Below are positions 12,020-23,200 of a DNA stretch of 64,000 nt, piece by piece. Positions within the stretch are counted from its first letter, which is position 1. Each line of letters starts with the position of its first letter. Made by a program: the position numbers and the translations under genes. The notes under the pieces were generated by a model, which saw only the letters and a program-made list of their open reading frames with translations, made no database searches and had not been told where the DNA came from. This stretch comes from Thysanoteuthis rhombus (taxonomy: Eukaryota > Mollusca > Cephalopoda > Oegopsida > Thysanoteuthidae). Location: the NCBI GenBank assembly GCA_963457665.1, contig OY735203.1, positions 6,082,857 through 6,146,856 on the forward strand. Direction: 5' to 3'.

Positions 12020-12361
12020 GAAATTCGCCTACGCTCGAAAAAAAAAATTGGGGGGTATTCACCAAAGGAGTGCGCTTACGCTGGCCAGGACAACAGCCGT
12101 CCCAGCCCAGGCTTCATATACATCAAGTTTCTCCCAGTTTCGGAGATATTCGAGTTTTTCGCCACATGTGAAATAGACTTGAAGGCAACGAACAATCGCA
12201 GTGGTATCATTCACTTCACCATATACTATTTTACCAATGGTCAGAGGTATTCGGATACGTGCCTTTCCCAAGGGCATAAGTGCCAGTCTCACTCTCAGTC
12301 TGAGTTTGACCGATCGACCACCAATGCTTCCTGCATAATCAACAACATTTGTTTCTTACAA

Positions 12362-12450
12362 ATAAACACACATTCACACGCACACATACAAACAAATACA
12401 CATAAACATACACACATACGCACACACACACACACACACACACACGCACT
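12362..12450. repeat. (CA)n microsatellite, interrupted
   Basis: Interrupted CA/CATA units, pure near 12421-12446. Confidence 0.9.
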
Positions 12451-12499
12451 CTCAGACACAAATTTGTGTTGTGATGAGCATTAAAGATCGAATTCACAG

Positions 12500-12690
12500 G
12501 TAAAATGCATCTGCCATGAGGGGACACTGAGACCGCGCATTGCTATGCGCATCGGGAGCCTTGGGCTCTCCAACTATTAATCGGCCCAGCTGCGGGGAAG
12601 CAGTCAACCCGGGGGCGGCACCGTCCCATTCCACTAGGAGGGACTGGTCGGGTTTGTCCTTACGTTTTTCCGACCTCGGTTGCTTTAACA
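12500..12690. other. Local GC-rich island with hairpins
   Basis: This stretch is clearly richer in GC than its surroundings. It contains GCGCAT-TGCT-ATGCGC, a perfect 6-bp hairpin near 12535-12550, a near-hairpin ggagcc-ttg-ggctctcc right after it, and a run of cccggg/ggcggc. Both strands are open for 65-72 codons across it (12494-12691 minus and 12540-12758 plus), and neither is recognised. It could be part of an unrecognised mobile element upstream of the LINE fragment at 12.8 kb, or a structured RNA. Confidence 0.4.
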
Positions 12691-12804
12691 ACCTCTATCC
12701 CATCGGCTCGTACTATTTTTCATGGGTTGCTCAATTTTTTTTCCAACGTTGCGCTTAACCTTGTGTCACATTTTGCCCCGAGTACGAATAATCAGGTGCT
12801 GAAC

Positions 12805-13142
12805 ATCACACGAAAAGACCACAAGAAAGCACAATATATCAGGGAGAAAACAGGAGTCTGAAACATCATAGGAACCATTAGAAATCTTAAATGGCAATGG
12901 GCTGGTCATGTTGTAAGAATGACAGACAGACAAGCGATGGGCATCACCATTTACATCATGGATCTCCAGAGATCAAATGCGGAACAGAGGCTGGTAGATT
13001 ATACGATGGCGAAACGAATGACGAGTTCAGAAGTATTGGCTCTCCGACGCCCATGATAGAGAGGGGTGACGAATCCTGGGAAAGGTCTATGTCCAACGAC
13101 GGACGATAAACGACTAATGATGGTGATGGTGATGATGATGAT
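12805..13142 (+). mobile_element. RTE-like LINE (family 1), 3' end fragment
   Basis: The plus strand shows acaatatatcagggagaaaaca (xYIREKT), aatggcaatgggctggtcatgtt (QWAGHV), a WIPRDH-like block, and the terminal agaggtgtggcgaatcctgg/gaaggtcta-tgtccaac-gacgg sequence shared by other copies. It ends in a (GATGGT/GATGAT)n tail at 13115-13141, a plausible LINE tail microsatellite. The reverse transcriptase core is absent and the frames are broken. Confidence 0.85.
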
Positions 13143-13145
13143 TAT

Positions 13146-14820
13146 AAATTAGATACATAAGAAAGAAAAATGTGACTATTATCACATTGCTGAACACTGT
13201 TGATTTTAGCACGTGATGGTAGTGAAATCTTAGGGCATTGGTTCACCAGGTCCCAGTTTTCATCACTACCCTTGCGATTTTAGATTGCCTCAACTCCCAT
13301 CCCCAATTAGGAATTATCTCCTGGAAACATTTCCACCATTACACCTTCGATTACATGTTCTTCTACTGACTGGTATTCCTCCCCAATTTCTTCGTGGCTG
13401 AAATCCCTTCCCTGAGAATAAACTCTCCCCTCAAAGCCAAACTCCCATCGTTCGCCAATCACTACCCGTAGAGAATTTACCAACGCTAACTAGCGTACCA
13501 AGGGAAATTATGAATCGCCGCCACGATCACCTCTGCGCTGGGAATGATCAAGTAAATAGTTGGGAAAAGGAGCAGTCAATAAATTAGTTACATCTCTTGC
13601 CTTTTTGTTGGACTTTAACCTCTAAAAGGTCTGAAATTTAAAAAAAAGAAAAGAAAAAAGTTGACAAACTGTAACCAATTCGTCAGAAACTTACGTTATT
13701 TTCCCTTCTCATTGAGAGGAGTGTTTGTTCAAAATTTCAATTTCCACTATGAATGGTAAGGGCTGGACAGAGTCCAGATAGATAGATATATAAATATAAA
13801 TGTCAGGAGACATGAATAAGTAAACCCAGCAACTGTGATTAAACTGGTTTGTTGTGGGTAGCGATGATAAGTGATACTCCACCAAAAATTTATTTAGTTT
13901 GATTTATGTTTGGTTGAATTCTTTCGAAATATGTAATTTTAAATAATATTTTAGATTCAAGTCTGCCAGTTTAACAAAAATTATCCATTTGGGGAATTTG
14001 ATGATTTGCTTATAACTTCTGGCCTCTACAAAAGAATTTTGTCCATGCGTCACTAGCTAGGGTTCCCAATGTTGCCTGTAGAAAAAGAAAAACAACTTCG
14101 AGTATCACTTCTCCAGAAAGGAGGCACAATCTTTCGGCTGTTATAAATGCTCTTTTTTACTCGAGTACAAGATTGTGGCACAAATTGTTGTACGTAAAAC
14201 TACCCTTAAAAGCAAGAGATATTCAATGAGGATTTCAGAAAAATAAAAAGGGTGATTCGGTGCTTGTTTAATTGAATGCGAAAAAAAAAACAACAATTTT
14301 TACTTTTACTTTGAGGTGATATTTTTCTTCAAGGTGAGGACTTTTCATTTGTAAATATATTCACATAACTCTTCTGTGCCTTTGAAGAATGATTTTGATT
14401 GGTTGTATGGACAGTAAGGGTCCAGTTAAGCATTGAATCTCTGCTAACCACCTCCTAAAATGACAACCAAAAACAAAAAACAAAAAGAACAAACAAACAA
14501 AACAAAACAAGCGAACTAAAAAAATCTTTCTTCCAAGAATGACTCCCTTTCAAAGGTAAAGGAAATTGATTGGAAGCACCGAAGTTTTCTGGGAAAGAAA
14601 AGTTGTCAATTCGATTCTTTGCTTTTCACTGGCAAAACAAATTTTAGCTTGAAAACAGCCAATAAATAAATTATAAAGGTAAATATTTGTAGAAAATGAA
14701 TGATAATGGTTCACAATATTCCATTTATAAAAAGAAATTAAATACAGCCGACCCTCTGATTTCGTGGGAGTTTAGGGCACAAACCCGTCCTGAATTTTAA
14801 TTAAATGAACAGTTGTAGAC
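13146..14820. other. Non-coding stretch
   Basis: No gene supported. A pyrimidine-richer, less AT-rich part lies at 13250-13530 without any recognised motif. An A/C-rich run (aacaaacaaacaaaacaaaac) lies near 14480. Confidence 0.4.
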
Positions 14821-14833
14821 TTCCGCTATAAAT

Positions 14834-15253
14834 AGAATGTATTTTGATCTTATTTCTATTACACGACTTCAATCTTTGACGCCAAGGTTGTTCCATTCAT
14901 CGGTTCATTTAGACGAATTTCGTTTTTTTTTAAACAATATTTCGGCCACTCCGGTGTTTTATTCCTCGCTGGTGATGCGTTGGTTGATTTTCATTTTGCT
15001 AATGGTCACTGGGGTCTCTGCATCAGGAGACCAGTAGAGAAAAATCTTTTTTTTCGTTCTATTGCCATGAAGAGAACAATTCAAATCATATGTTAATAGC
15101 AATTTATTCATTTAAGATTCCACAGTGCACTGCTGTGGATTGTTCTTCTGCGCTATTTTATATTTTTTATGAACTTGTCAACTAATCAGTGTTGTCAAAA
15201 GCTGACTTTCAGTTAGGTGGTTATGAGTAGCTTACTAGATTCTCGACTTATTA
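14834..15253 (+). repeat. Dispersed repeat family B, copy 1
   Basis: Strongly similar to 17080-17540 over more than 400 bases, beginning ataaatagaatgtatt and ending gattctcgactt. Compared with copy 2 it lacks about 45 bases after the tcggcc block and about 17 bases near the right end. Copy 2 has a continuous 135-codon frame and copy 1 does not. I do not recognise the product or the family. Confidence 0.9.
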
Positions 15254-15259
15254 CTGCCT

Positions 15260-16930
15260 TTTATTTTATAAAATGCAATAAGTGGCCTTCACCATCCGTA
15301 AAATACCTCAACAGAAACGGAACAAAAATATACAGTACACATAATGCTCTATGCATTTCTGATTTCATGCGTTTGTTTACACTTCACTATCGTGCATTTT
15401 GTCTGCAGTATTTGCACCATGCTATGCACCTAATGATGTATATCTTGATAAAAAATTTCAATTCTCTTCACTTTACAGTATTCATGGTAGTCATCGGTTT
15501 TTCATTGTTGTCAGGAAACTTTTTAGGAATCCCATTTAACTATAAATGCCGAAACCAAGAATCATCAAATCTGCAAAATAGAAACGAGCGAAATTTGAGG
15601 ACCACCTGTAATTACTTTTATTTTCTTTTTTGAAAATGATCTGTTTTCCTCGGCTAGTATCTTTGGGAAAAGAATAAGGGAAGTGATCATAGAATTCGAC
15701 AACAGCAGTGGCTTATTACTACTTACACTCTTGATAATATTCCATAAATAGTAGGACTATCCGCCAAAACTTGCTGAAAATTAATTTTGCTGTAAGATTT
15801 TTTTATGCCTTTCGTGAAAAGAATGGTTGATGAAAATACTGGTATAGAAAGTATTCATTTCTGATGTTGTGGACCCAAGTTTTAATAGAAATGACATCAA
15901 ATGACCTTTCTGAGGTCAATCTCACATGACTTATGACCAAAGTTGATCTTTTGCAAGCCTACATGCCAAGTGTTAGGTCAATTGTTGTTTTAGCATGAAA
16001 GAGGCACGGAGAAACTAACAAAGAAAAGGCTCAAATATCAGTATAGATTTCTCTTAGTTTATAAACTAAGCAGGGTATGTAAGTATTGCTGAGGATGAAA
16101 CAATGCACTCGTGCCAAAACTATTGTCTGAACAGCAGCAAGTTCGATAAAATATTTCAACTTACAGTCACCGGGTCACTGAAGCACGTTCGGACACGCTG
16201 TCCCGTTAGAAAAAGTAGCCGCTCCAATCTGAAGGTCCCACATCTCTCAGTTATTATGACCGGTGCTTACGTTCATGAAGCCAAAAGATACCACCCATAT
16301 CAAAATTATTCGAAGCCAAGTTGCTCGATCTCTAAGAAATAAAGGTCCTGTCCGTATTTATCTCTACATGTAAGAACCATAAGCAAATAACAATTTCTCT
16401 TTGTTCTTCAGGAAAATACTTTGAAGTGTATAGAGATGTAACTCCTATTCATTTGCGTACATACTCACGAACACAAAGTCAAGGCTGTATATTTGCTAAG
16501 TTCAAAGTTACCGACTTATAGATTCGGACATAATTGTTTCTGAAACATAAATATCTATAAAAAAAAATAACCTATATGAATATGGATTCAGATTATTTAC
16601 GAAGATGGAGGTTGCATATATTAACATATGAATATGTCTATAGTATATTAATTTATGTATTATTAAATCAAGTTTGGTATATTTACCATTTTGATGAATC
16701 AAACTTTAGGAAAAATAGCCCACACAGGTAATATCATAGGAACATATCTTTCTGAATTTGTTTTGACAGAGTGTGGCATGGATTTAACAACTGTACATAC
16801 CAAAGGTGGCCAAGAGTTCTATCCCATTTTATATGTGCACATGTGTCCCAGCACTCCTGGCCATAGCGTTTTGTCAACTGATTTCTCAATTGAGATCTGT
16901 ACTTTTCTAGTCATCCTTCTGAAAAAAAAA
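15260..16930. other. AT-rich non-coding stretch
   Basis: Open frames of 60-138 codons (for example 15217-15633 and 16691-16942, plus) contain no motif I recognise. The first of these partly derives from repeat B. No structure beyond poly-A/T runs. Confidence 0.35.
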
Positions 16931-16939
16931 ATTGTGGTA

Positions 16940-17085
16940 TAAAAAGGCTTTTTTGTCCCTTTCTTTAATTTGACGGGTTTATTGATAAAATTTAGATTCT
17001 CCTGGATGTGGATGGTTCTAAATGTTTTTTGTTACTCTGTTTTTATGTTTTCCATTTTAAAACACAATTGATGTCATAAATAGAA
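16940..17085 (+). repeat. Dispersed repeat family A, copy 2
   Basis: Shares ggcttttt-gtccctttct-ttaatttgacgggttta, aaatttagatt and a catttactctgtt/gttactctgttt block with copies at 1 and 25.1 kb. It runs straight into repeat B, as the gat(a/g)tcataaata block is common to copy 3 at 25.4 kb. A and B may therefore be parts of one longer element. Confidence 0.6.
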
Positions 17086-17542
17086 TGTATTCTGATCTTA
17101 TTTTCTATTACATGACTTCAATCTTTGACGCCAAGGTTGTTCCATTCATCAGTTCATTTAGACGACTTTCGTCTTTTTTTAAACAATATCTCGGCCTCTG
17201 TGGTAATAATGATGAAGAAGTAGTATTATGTGTACTTCTATTCCTCGCTGATGACGCGTTGGTTGATTTTCATTTTGCTAATGGTCACTGGGGTCTCTGC
17301 ATCAGGAGACCAGTGGAGAAAATTTTTTTTTCGGTCTATTGCCATGAAGAGAACAATTCAAATCATATGCTAATAGCAATTTATTCATTTAAGATTCCAC
17401 AGTGCACTGCTGTGGATTGTTCTTCTGTGCTATTTCATTTTTTGATGAACTTGTCAAATAATCAGTGTTGTCAAAAGCTGACTTTCAGTTAGGTGGTTGT
17501 GAGTAGCTTACTATCACTAAGTAGAGTGATTCTCGACTTGAC
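17080..17542 (+). repeat. Dispersed repeat family B, copy 2
   Basis: Fuller copy of the repeat at 14834-15253, same orientation, 2.25 kb away. It holds an open frame from 17085 to 17492 of about 135 codons whose peptide includes VDFHFANGHWGLCIRRPVEK. No family recognised and no clear start context. The open frame may be chance or may be part of a decayed element protein. Confidence 0.85.
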
Positions 17543-17544
17543 AA

Positions 17545-19960
17545 ACAGGGGCGGGCACGACCCCCTGTTCAGATCTCTGGTTTTTGAGGTAGGCAGAACC
17601 TGAACAGTCATGCACCTCATTGAAAGGTTCGGTGGAAGACCCTCCCAGAGTTTTATTTCTCTCCTATTTATGCTCATCTGATTTTAGTAACTCATCGATT
17701 CGACAATATGACATCTTTTGAAACGATGTGGCAACAGGTCACATGGACTTCTCAACTATCACGTAAGCGAGGCTGCATCATCCAAAATTTGTTTATTTCA
17801 TCATTTCAATTTCGAAATTCCTCTCTAATATAGTTTATGATCAATAATCACGTATCCCCGACCTGAAAGACAAAATCCTATGAAATATTATTCGTTTACA
17901 TTCGTTGATTTTCTTCTTTTTTTTTTTTACATAATTTCCGTTTTATACGCAGTAAAATCTTCAATTATAAAAGCACGATATTTCAGTTTAATTATATTAC
18001 TAAATCAATTAGAATATTATTTTCTTTTTGTTGCTCAACGTATTCTCTCTTCCACCCCCTTCCCTCGAAGTATTTGTCAGGTTTTAGTTGGATTTTGGAT
18101 TTTCAAACTTTGGTCTGAGTCGTCCTGCATTTTCCATCCCATATACAGAGAGACAACGAATGTGGTGTAAGCTCTAAGAACTAACTTCATTGACACGTGC
18201 TTTTAATCTGTGGATTGGGCAACGTTTCAAAATACTGCAGATGCCATAGCAAGCCTGGAAGGTACAGCGGTCGAAACGTTGTGATACCCATCCCAACAAG
18301 GACGAGGAAAACAGAAAATAAAGGAAAGAATTTCGAAAGAAAAGATACGAGAACTTTTACAGTCTACATAGATCTTCACCATCCCGTAAATCTATTGTCT
18401 GGTAAATCCTCTTAAGCATCAGAAACTTTTTTTTTTACTTGATAATAATTCAAGATCTCTCCTTGTTATTGTTCTATTCACTAAGCTCAGACTGGAAGGA
18501 AAAAGGTTCAAATAAAGAAAGAAAGATTGGATTACGTCAAAGCACCAAGTGAGGAGGGGCTGAGTACCTTGAGAATTCAGCATTCGAGATCCTGGCCTTC
18601 TACCTGGACTCGTACACCAACCACGCGCACCAAGGGAAATATTTAACTATCTTATCGAAGAAACTGGCCTCAGTTTTGGTAATTTCTAACCATTAAATAT
18701 TACTCCTGGCCAAACCGTAAAACGTATCCCTCTATTCTTTCCGTATGAATCAATCCAGTTTTGTTCTCAGTTGTCGATTAGATATCAATTTAGGGATGGT
18801 CGCCAGTAGACTGGGGAGGGTCTATCAAAAATGATGGCAAGGATTCAGAATCTTTTTATTAGACTGGACCTACGTCACAGCATTGAACACCCAGTACAGA
18901 TTGAGCTCGGTAGCGATAGCCAGTGGGACTAATTTTCTAATTATCACTCTACAGCAGTCTCCTAAGGCAAGAGCCCAGTAGATATTCACTCTACTTAGAT
19001 TAGCACGAGGGCATATTAGTGCTGCAACTACTGAAGATAGCTTTCTTGTATACTAGCAACAGTCTCCGAGATTAGCCAGCTTATAATCGTTCGACCGTAA
19101 GCGCCCAAGGGAGGGACCCTATACCCAAATTAGCGAGTTTAATATTCTTCTCGTTTGCTTGCGTACACCGGAGAATTTTATAAAAACGTGATGTAAGATA
19201 TGGATGTGTTGATGCATTACTTAACCAAACATCAAGAAATATTTTGTTCAAGTACATATGCACTCACCCCCGCCCACATATATACATATGTTCCCAAATC
19301 ACACCACAACGTTTATTTCTATCTTTTTATTATCATCTGAAGTGCTCTTATGATGTTAGAAATATGAAAACTGACTTGGACAAATTTATCTATTTTTCGT
19401 GCAAGTTTTTTTTTCGATCATAAGAGCTCAAGGGAGGGACCCACTAACTTGTCTCTAATATTCTTAGATACACTTACCTGAACAACATTAACATTCAAGT
19501 TATGAAAGATCGATTCTTGATATTTTGAACAGTTTTAAGCGAACACTCGGAAAAAACACCATCTCCTCAATGAATTTAACATTATTTCGATCACTGTGGA
19601 CAATTTAGGGCCCTCTAACAGTTTCATCAGTCTCCATATTGCTTTTTGATCCAATAAAATAGTTTTTTTTTTTTTTCCATATTTCACGTAAATTTCCAAT
19701 GGATGAATTTCGTATTTTGTACGTATTTCAAATACGTTTTATTTTATCGTTTTTACTTTTATTTATGTTTTTTTTTTAAATTTTATGAAAAATGGATAAA
19801 TCAATTTCATTTCATTCATTCCATTTATATATTTTTTTATTATTGTACATTCTATAGATTTCATGAATTATTGTACATGAATTTACCATAAATCATTTCA
19901 TATAATACTTTGGCTGAAAGAAATTAACTCTTTCCAAAAGTTGAGTCACCTCATCTCCAT
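17545..19960. other. Non-coding stretch
   Basis: No gene supported. The one item of interest, the CTGCAGA...CGAAAC site, is listed separately. An AT-rich, T-rich part at 19660-19890 creates an F- and Y-rich open frame that looks like a composition artefact. Confidence 0.35.
18225..18290 (+). ncRNA. Hammerhead-like motif, possible Penelope-like element end (copy 1)
   Basis: CTGCAGA at 18236-18242, about 30 bases, then CGAAAC at 18273-18278 followed by gttgtgata. The layout resembles the CUGANGA...GAAA core of hammerhead ribozymes known from the terminal repeats of Penelope-like retroelements, except for C at the position that is usually A. Stem II is not obvious by eye. Related sites lie at 22889 and 35211. 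Confidence 0.25.
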
Positions 19961-19974
19961 AGAGAATGTGCGTA

Positions 19975-20249
19975 GAAACGTTCGTGTACATTCTCTCTGC
20001 AATACACACACACATGCTCTTCCATAGGAACACAGCACTCTGGTGGATGGGGGATTTATGCAAAAATTGAATATACTGCTTAAATTCAGCCGTACTGACC
20101 ATCTAGTTCCGTGGCTCAGCGGGAGGATACCGGCCTCCGGGTCTGAAGCAAAGGTTTCAATCCTGCTCCGTAACACTGGATGGGATAATGAATTGTCTAT
20201 AGCCACACTGAAGAGTTGTAATACAATGAAACAGCTGTCCGTGGATGAC

Positions 20250-20282
<33 letters not shown>
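19975..20282 (+). mobile_element. tRNA-derived SINE, best copy, with (AT)n tail
   Basis: TGGCTCAGCGGG (20112-20123) is a perfect A box and GGTTTCAATCC (20153-20163) a near-consensus B box, 30 bases apart as in a tRNA. Before it lies a leader (ggaacacagcactctggtggat...) and after it a body (ctatagccacactgaagagttgtaa...gctgtccgtggatgac) shared with copies at 36.4, 47.1 and 63.0 kb. It ends in (AT)n at 20249-20282. Read-through from Pol III promoters and LINE machinery would be the usual way of spread. Confidence 0.75.
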
Positions 20283-20287
<5 letters not shown>

Positions 20288-20289
20288 GA

Positions 20290-23200
20290 AATAGAATGAT
20301 TATGAATTGCCTTATATCATACTGAAACTCTTATTTGAACTGATTTCCCGTTATTTCATGATAAATGTATTAGTTAACCTAAAAGGAGCATTTAGCGAAT
20401 ATAAGGCTATTATTTTTTGCTTTAGAAAAATTGTGAACATTTTCCAGAATGTATATTTTGTGTGATCTGAATTTGTGACGCAAGTTAGATCCTATTGCTA
20501 TGATATCATTGATTGAGCAGTTTGCAATTTTCTTGATAGCATTGAAGATAATTTTTTGTGAAATAAATCTCAATTTATTATGTTTCCAAGAGGTCGATGG
20601 AAAGGAATCAGTCCAGTAAGAGCCATCGTCTCGGAGGATTTTCGAGATTCTTAGCAAAAAAAGCAAATGCAAGAGGAAATTTGTTTAAAGGTCTTGACAA
20701 AAAATTAATATTGAGTTGGAAGGAATGTGGTGATTGGGTATCTCATTCAATTTGATAGAGATAGCGTTTTAATTAGTTGGATTTAAAAGAAATGCGGAGA
20801 TGAGACGGTACTTATCTGAAAATAAAATTGTTTTTTTTAATTTTTATCGCAATTGCATTCTTGTGTGATACGAGAGGGGTGTCAAGAAGTAGATATACGC
20901 TTCTGTGCATTTGTGTATATGTATATGTTTGATGAGGTGACATGTTCAGACGTTCAGGTGTGTAATTTAGTTTGAAAAATCGAAATCTTTACCATGGTTG
21001 AAAAAAGTCAGAGGTAAAGAGATAGAAATTCGTTTTGTCTTTTCCCGAATGTTGAGGTTCGTCGGCAAAGACATCCTGTTAGTGATTAAGGTACCATGTA
21101 CACTCTGAGAAGATGAAATCGATGGATTGGAGTCGTTAACGATCAGTGCAGTAATTTGAAATTTTTGAATACGAAATCCTGTCATTTGATTGGCTAGGTT
21201 TTTGCAGTTTGAGAATGAGAAGATTTTAATCAGTGGGAAAAGTCAGTTGAGATTCACCAGACGGATGGACAATAAGCAGAGATAGAAAGAGTAATCAAGA
21301 TGAAGGACGAACGAAAAAGAGGGAGGGGTTTGAAAGGGCCCATGTCGGTGTTCTGGTAGTTAGAATATGATAGCAGCAGAGGTAAAAGGTTCGGCAATTT
21401 TCGTCCGACTGAGATGTAACTAGTCATTACAGGATAAAGTTATGTGTTTTCAAGTGTTGATGCACTTGCTGAAATTCAGAATTTATGTCTGCAAGGTATC
21501 TTAACAATGGAATCCATCCGGCGTCATAAGTACGAAAGTAATGAGATGCCATGGTTTTCAGAAGAAACTGTTACAAATAAAACCAAATGGATATTATTAA
21601 GGACAACTGAGGACTCCTTTGGTTAATTGCACTTCTTTCTAGGCTAACTGTACCAACAGTAGAAATACTGGCGGGTAATTTATCCCCCTTCCCAAAGGTG
21701 TTTCTTCAAATTTGATTTTCGTCACCTTCGATCGACTGCTTTGATTTAATATGAGTCGATGGCCATCAATGATTCATTTGCTTACAAATTTTGCTTAGAG
21801 GTGATGTGTGGAAAGGAAATGTAGCAGTGAGGCAACATTATCTCGTATTTGTCAGAAATACATGAATGACAAATACAAATTCAGAGTAGTAACAAAAGCC
21901 AATTAGATCGCCAGAAAACTGCCGAGATAAAGCAAACAGCTCGACGTGGCCCCTTGTTCTCCGCCTGGGAAAGAGACGATATTCTACGGCAATTTACATT
22001 TTGTTCGTATCTCCAAAGAAAGTTGATTAACAAGATGTCAACTTCAGCTTCTACGCTCATACTCTTCAAAAGTACATAATTCCCAATCCAGTGCTGACTA
22101 CATCCGAAGTGAAACTAGATATAATCAAGGATCAAAAGCTACAGCATTTATATTTGATGGGCCAATCTAATGAAACGTGCGTGCGCATTAAATAATCTTC
22201 ATCCAAGATTTTCATCAAAAAGCCTTATCCCCGGCTACGCAACACGGCACAGTGAGCTATTTTGTTATCATTAGCTTCCATAACTTCTCTATGTTCATTG
22301 TTTCTTTACATATATGTGAATGAATAGAAGAGTAAGGATTGAAAATAGTGTGTGGAAACTTTCTAGTGTGAAACTAAGCCTGCTTTGTTGCAAACCCGAT
22401 AAGTAAAAAGTCTTTGAACTCTACAGCATTAACAGAGTGTAAAAGTCATTTAGTTAAGCCTCAAGAATCAGTGGACATTTATGAAACCAGAGAAAAAAGC
22501 CATGACAGAAGTGAACGTCTTGAGAAGCCTTGAATATAAATAATACTTCAAAGATATTGTTCACTTTCCCACTTGCTGTATCTTAAATTGAATGTGATTT
22601 GCCTTGCTATGAGTTTGAAATAAGATTTATTTTTCATCATATCAAACCATGATGAAGACGCTCTCCATGTTTCAAGTAAGGTCATTAATATTCAAATTTT
22701 TTCGAATGATTGAACTACTTGTTGTTGTTAACACAATGTCAACTCGATGTGAGATTTGCTACTGAATAGGGATAGGTGTTGATATCTTGGCTTAACATGG
22801 GGAAGAAAAGAAAACACTTTATAAGCATTGCTACCATTGGATAGGCAAAAAGAAATCTGTTTACCACTGTTATAAACGTATAGTGTACCTGAAGAAGGAC
22901 GTAGATGGAATGGATCGAAATGTTGTGTAACAACATAAACAAGAGGCATTTCATTCGCCCGAAAAACCTTTTGAAACTATGAACAAATCAGTTGAATTTT
23001 CGGAGCAAACTATGAAAATGACATCTATTTTCCGAAATGGATGCTGTGAGATCATCTCATCATCCCTAAATCAATTGAAAATTGTGTACACGTATGCTTG
23101 AATAAGTGTATATATTTATCAAGATTTAGGCTAATCTAGCATTAGGCCAGGTTTTTGAGACACTCTGTAAGGTTTGCATTTCCTCACTATGAACAACACT

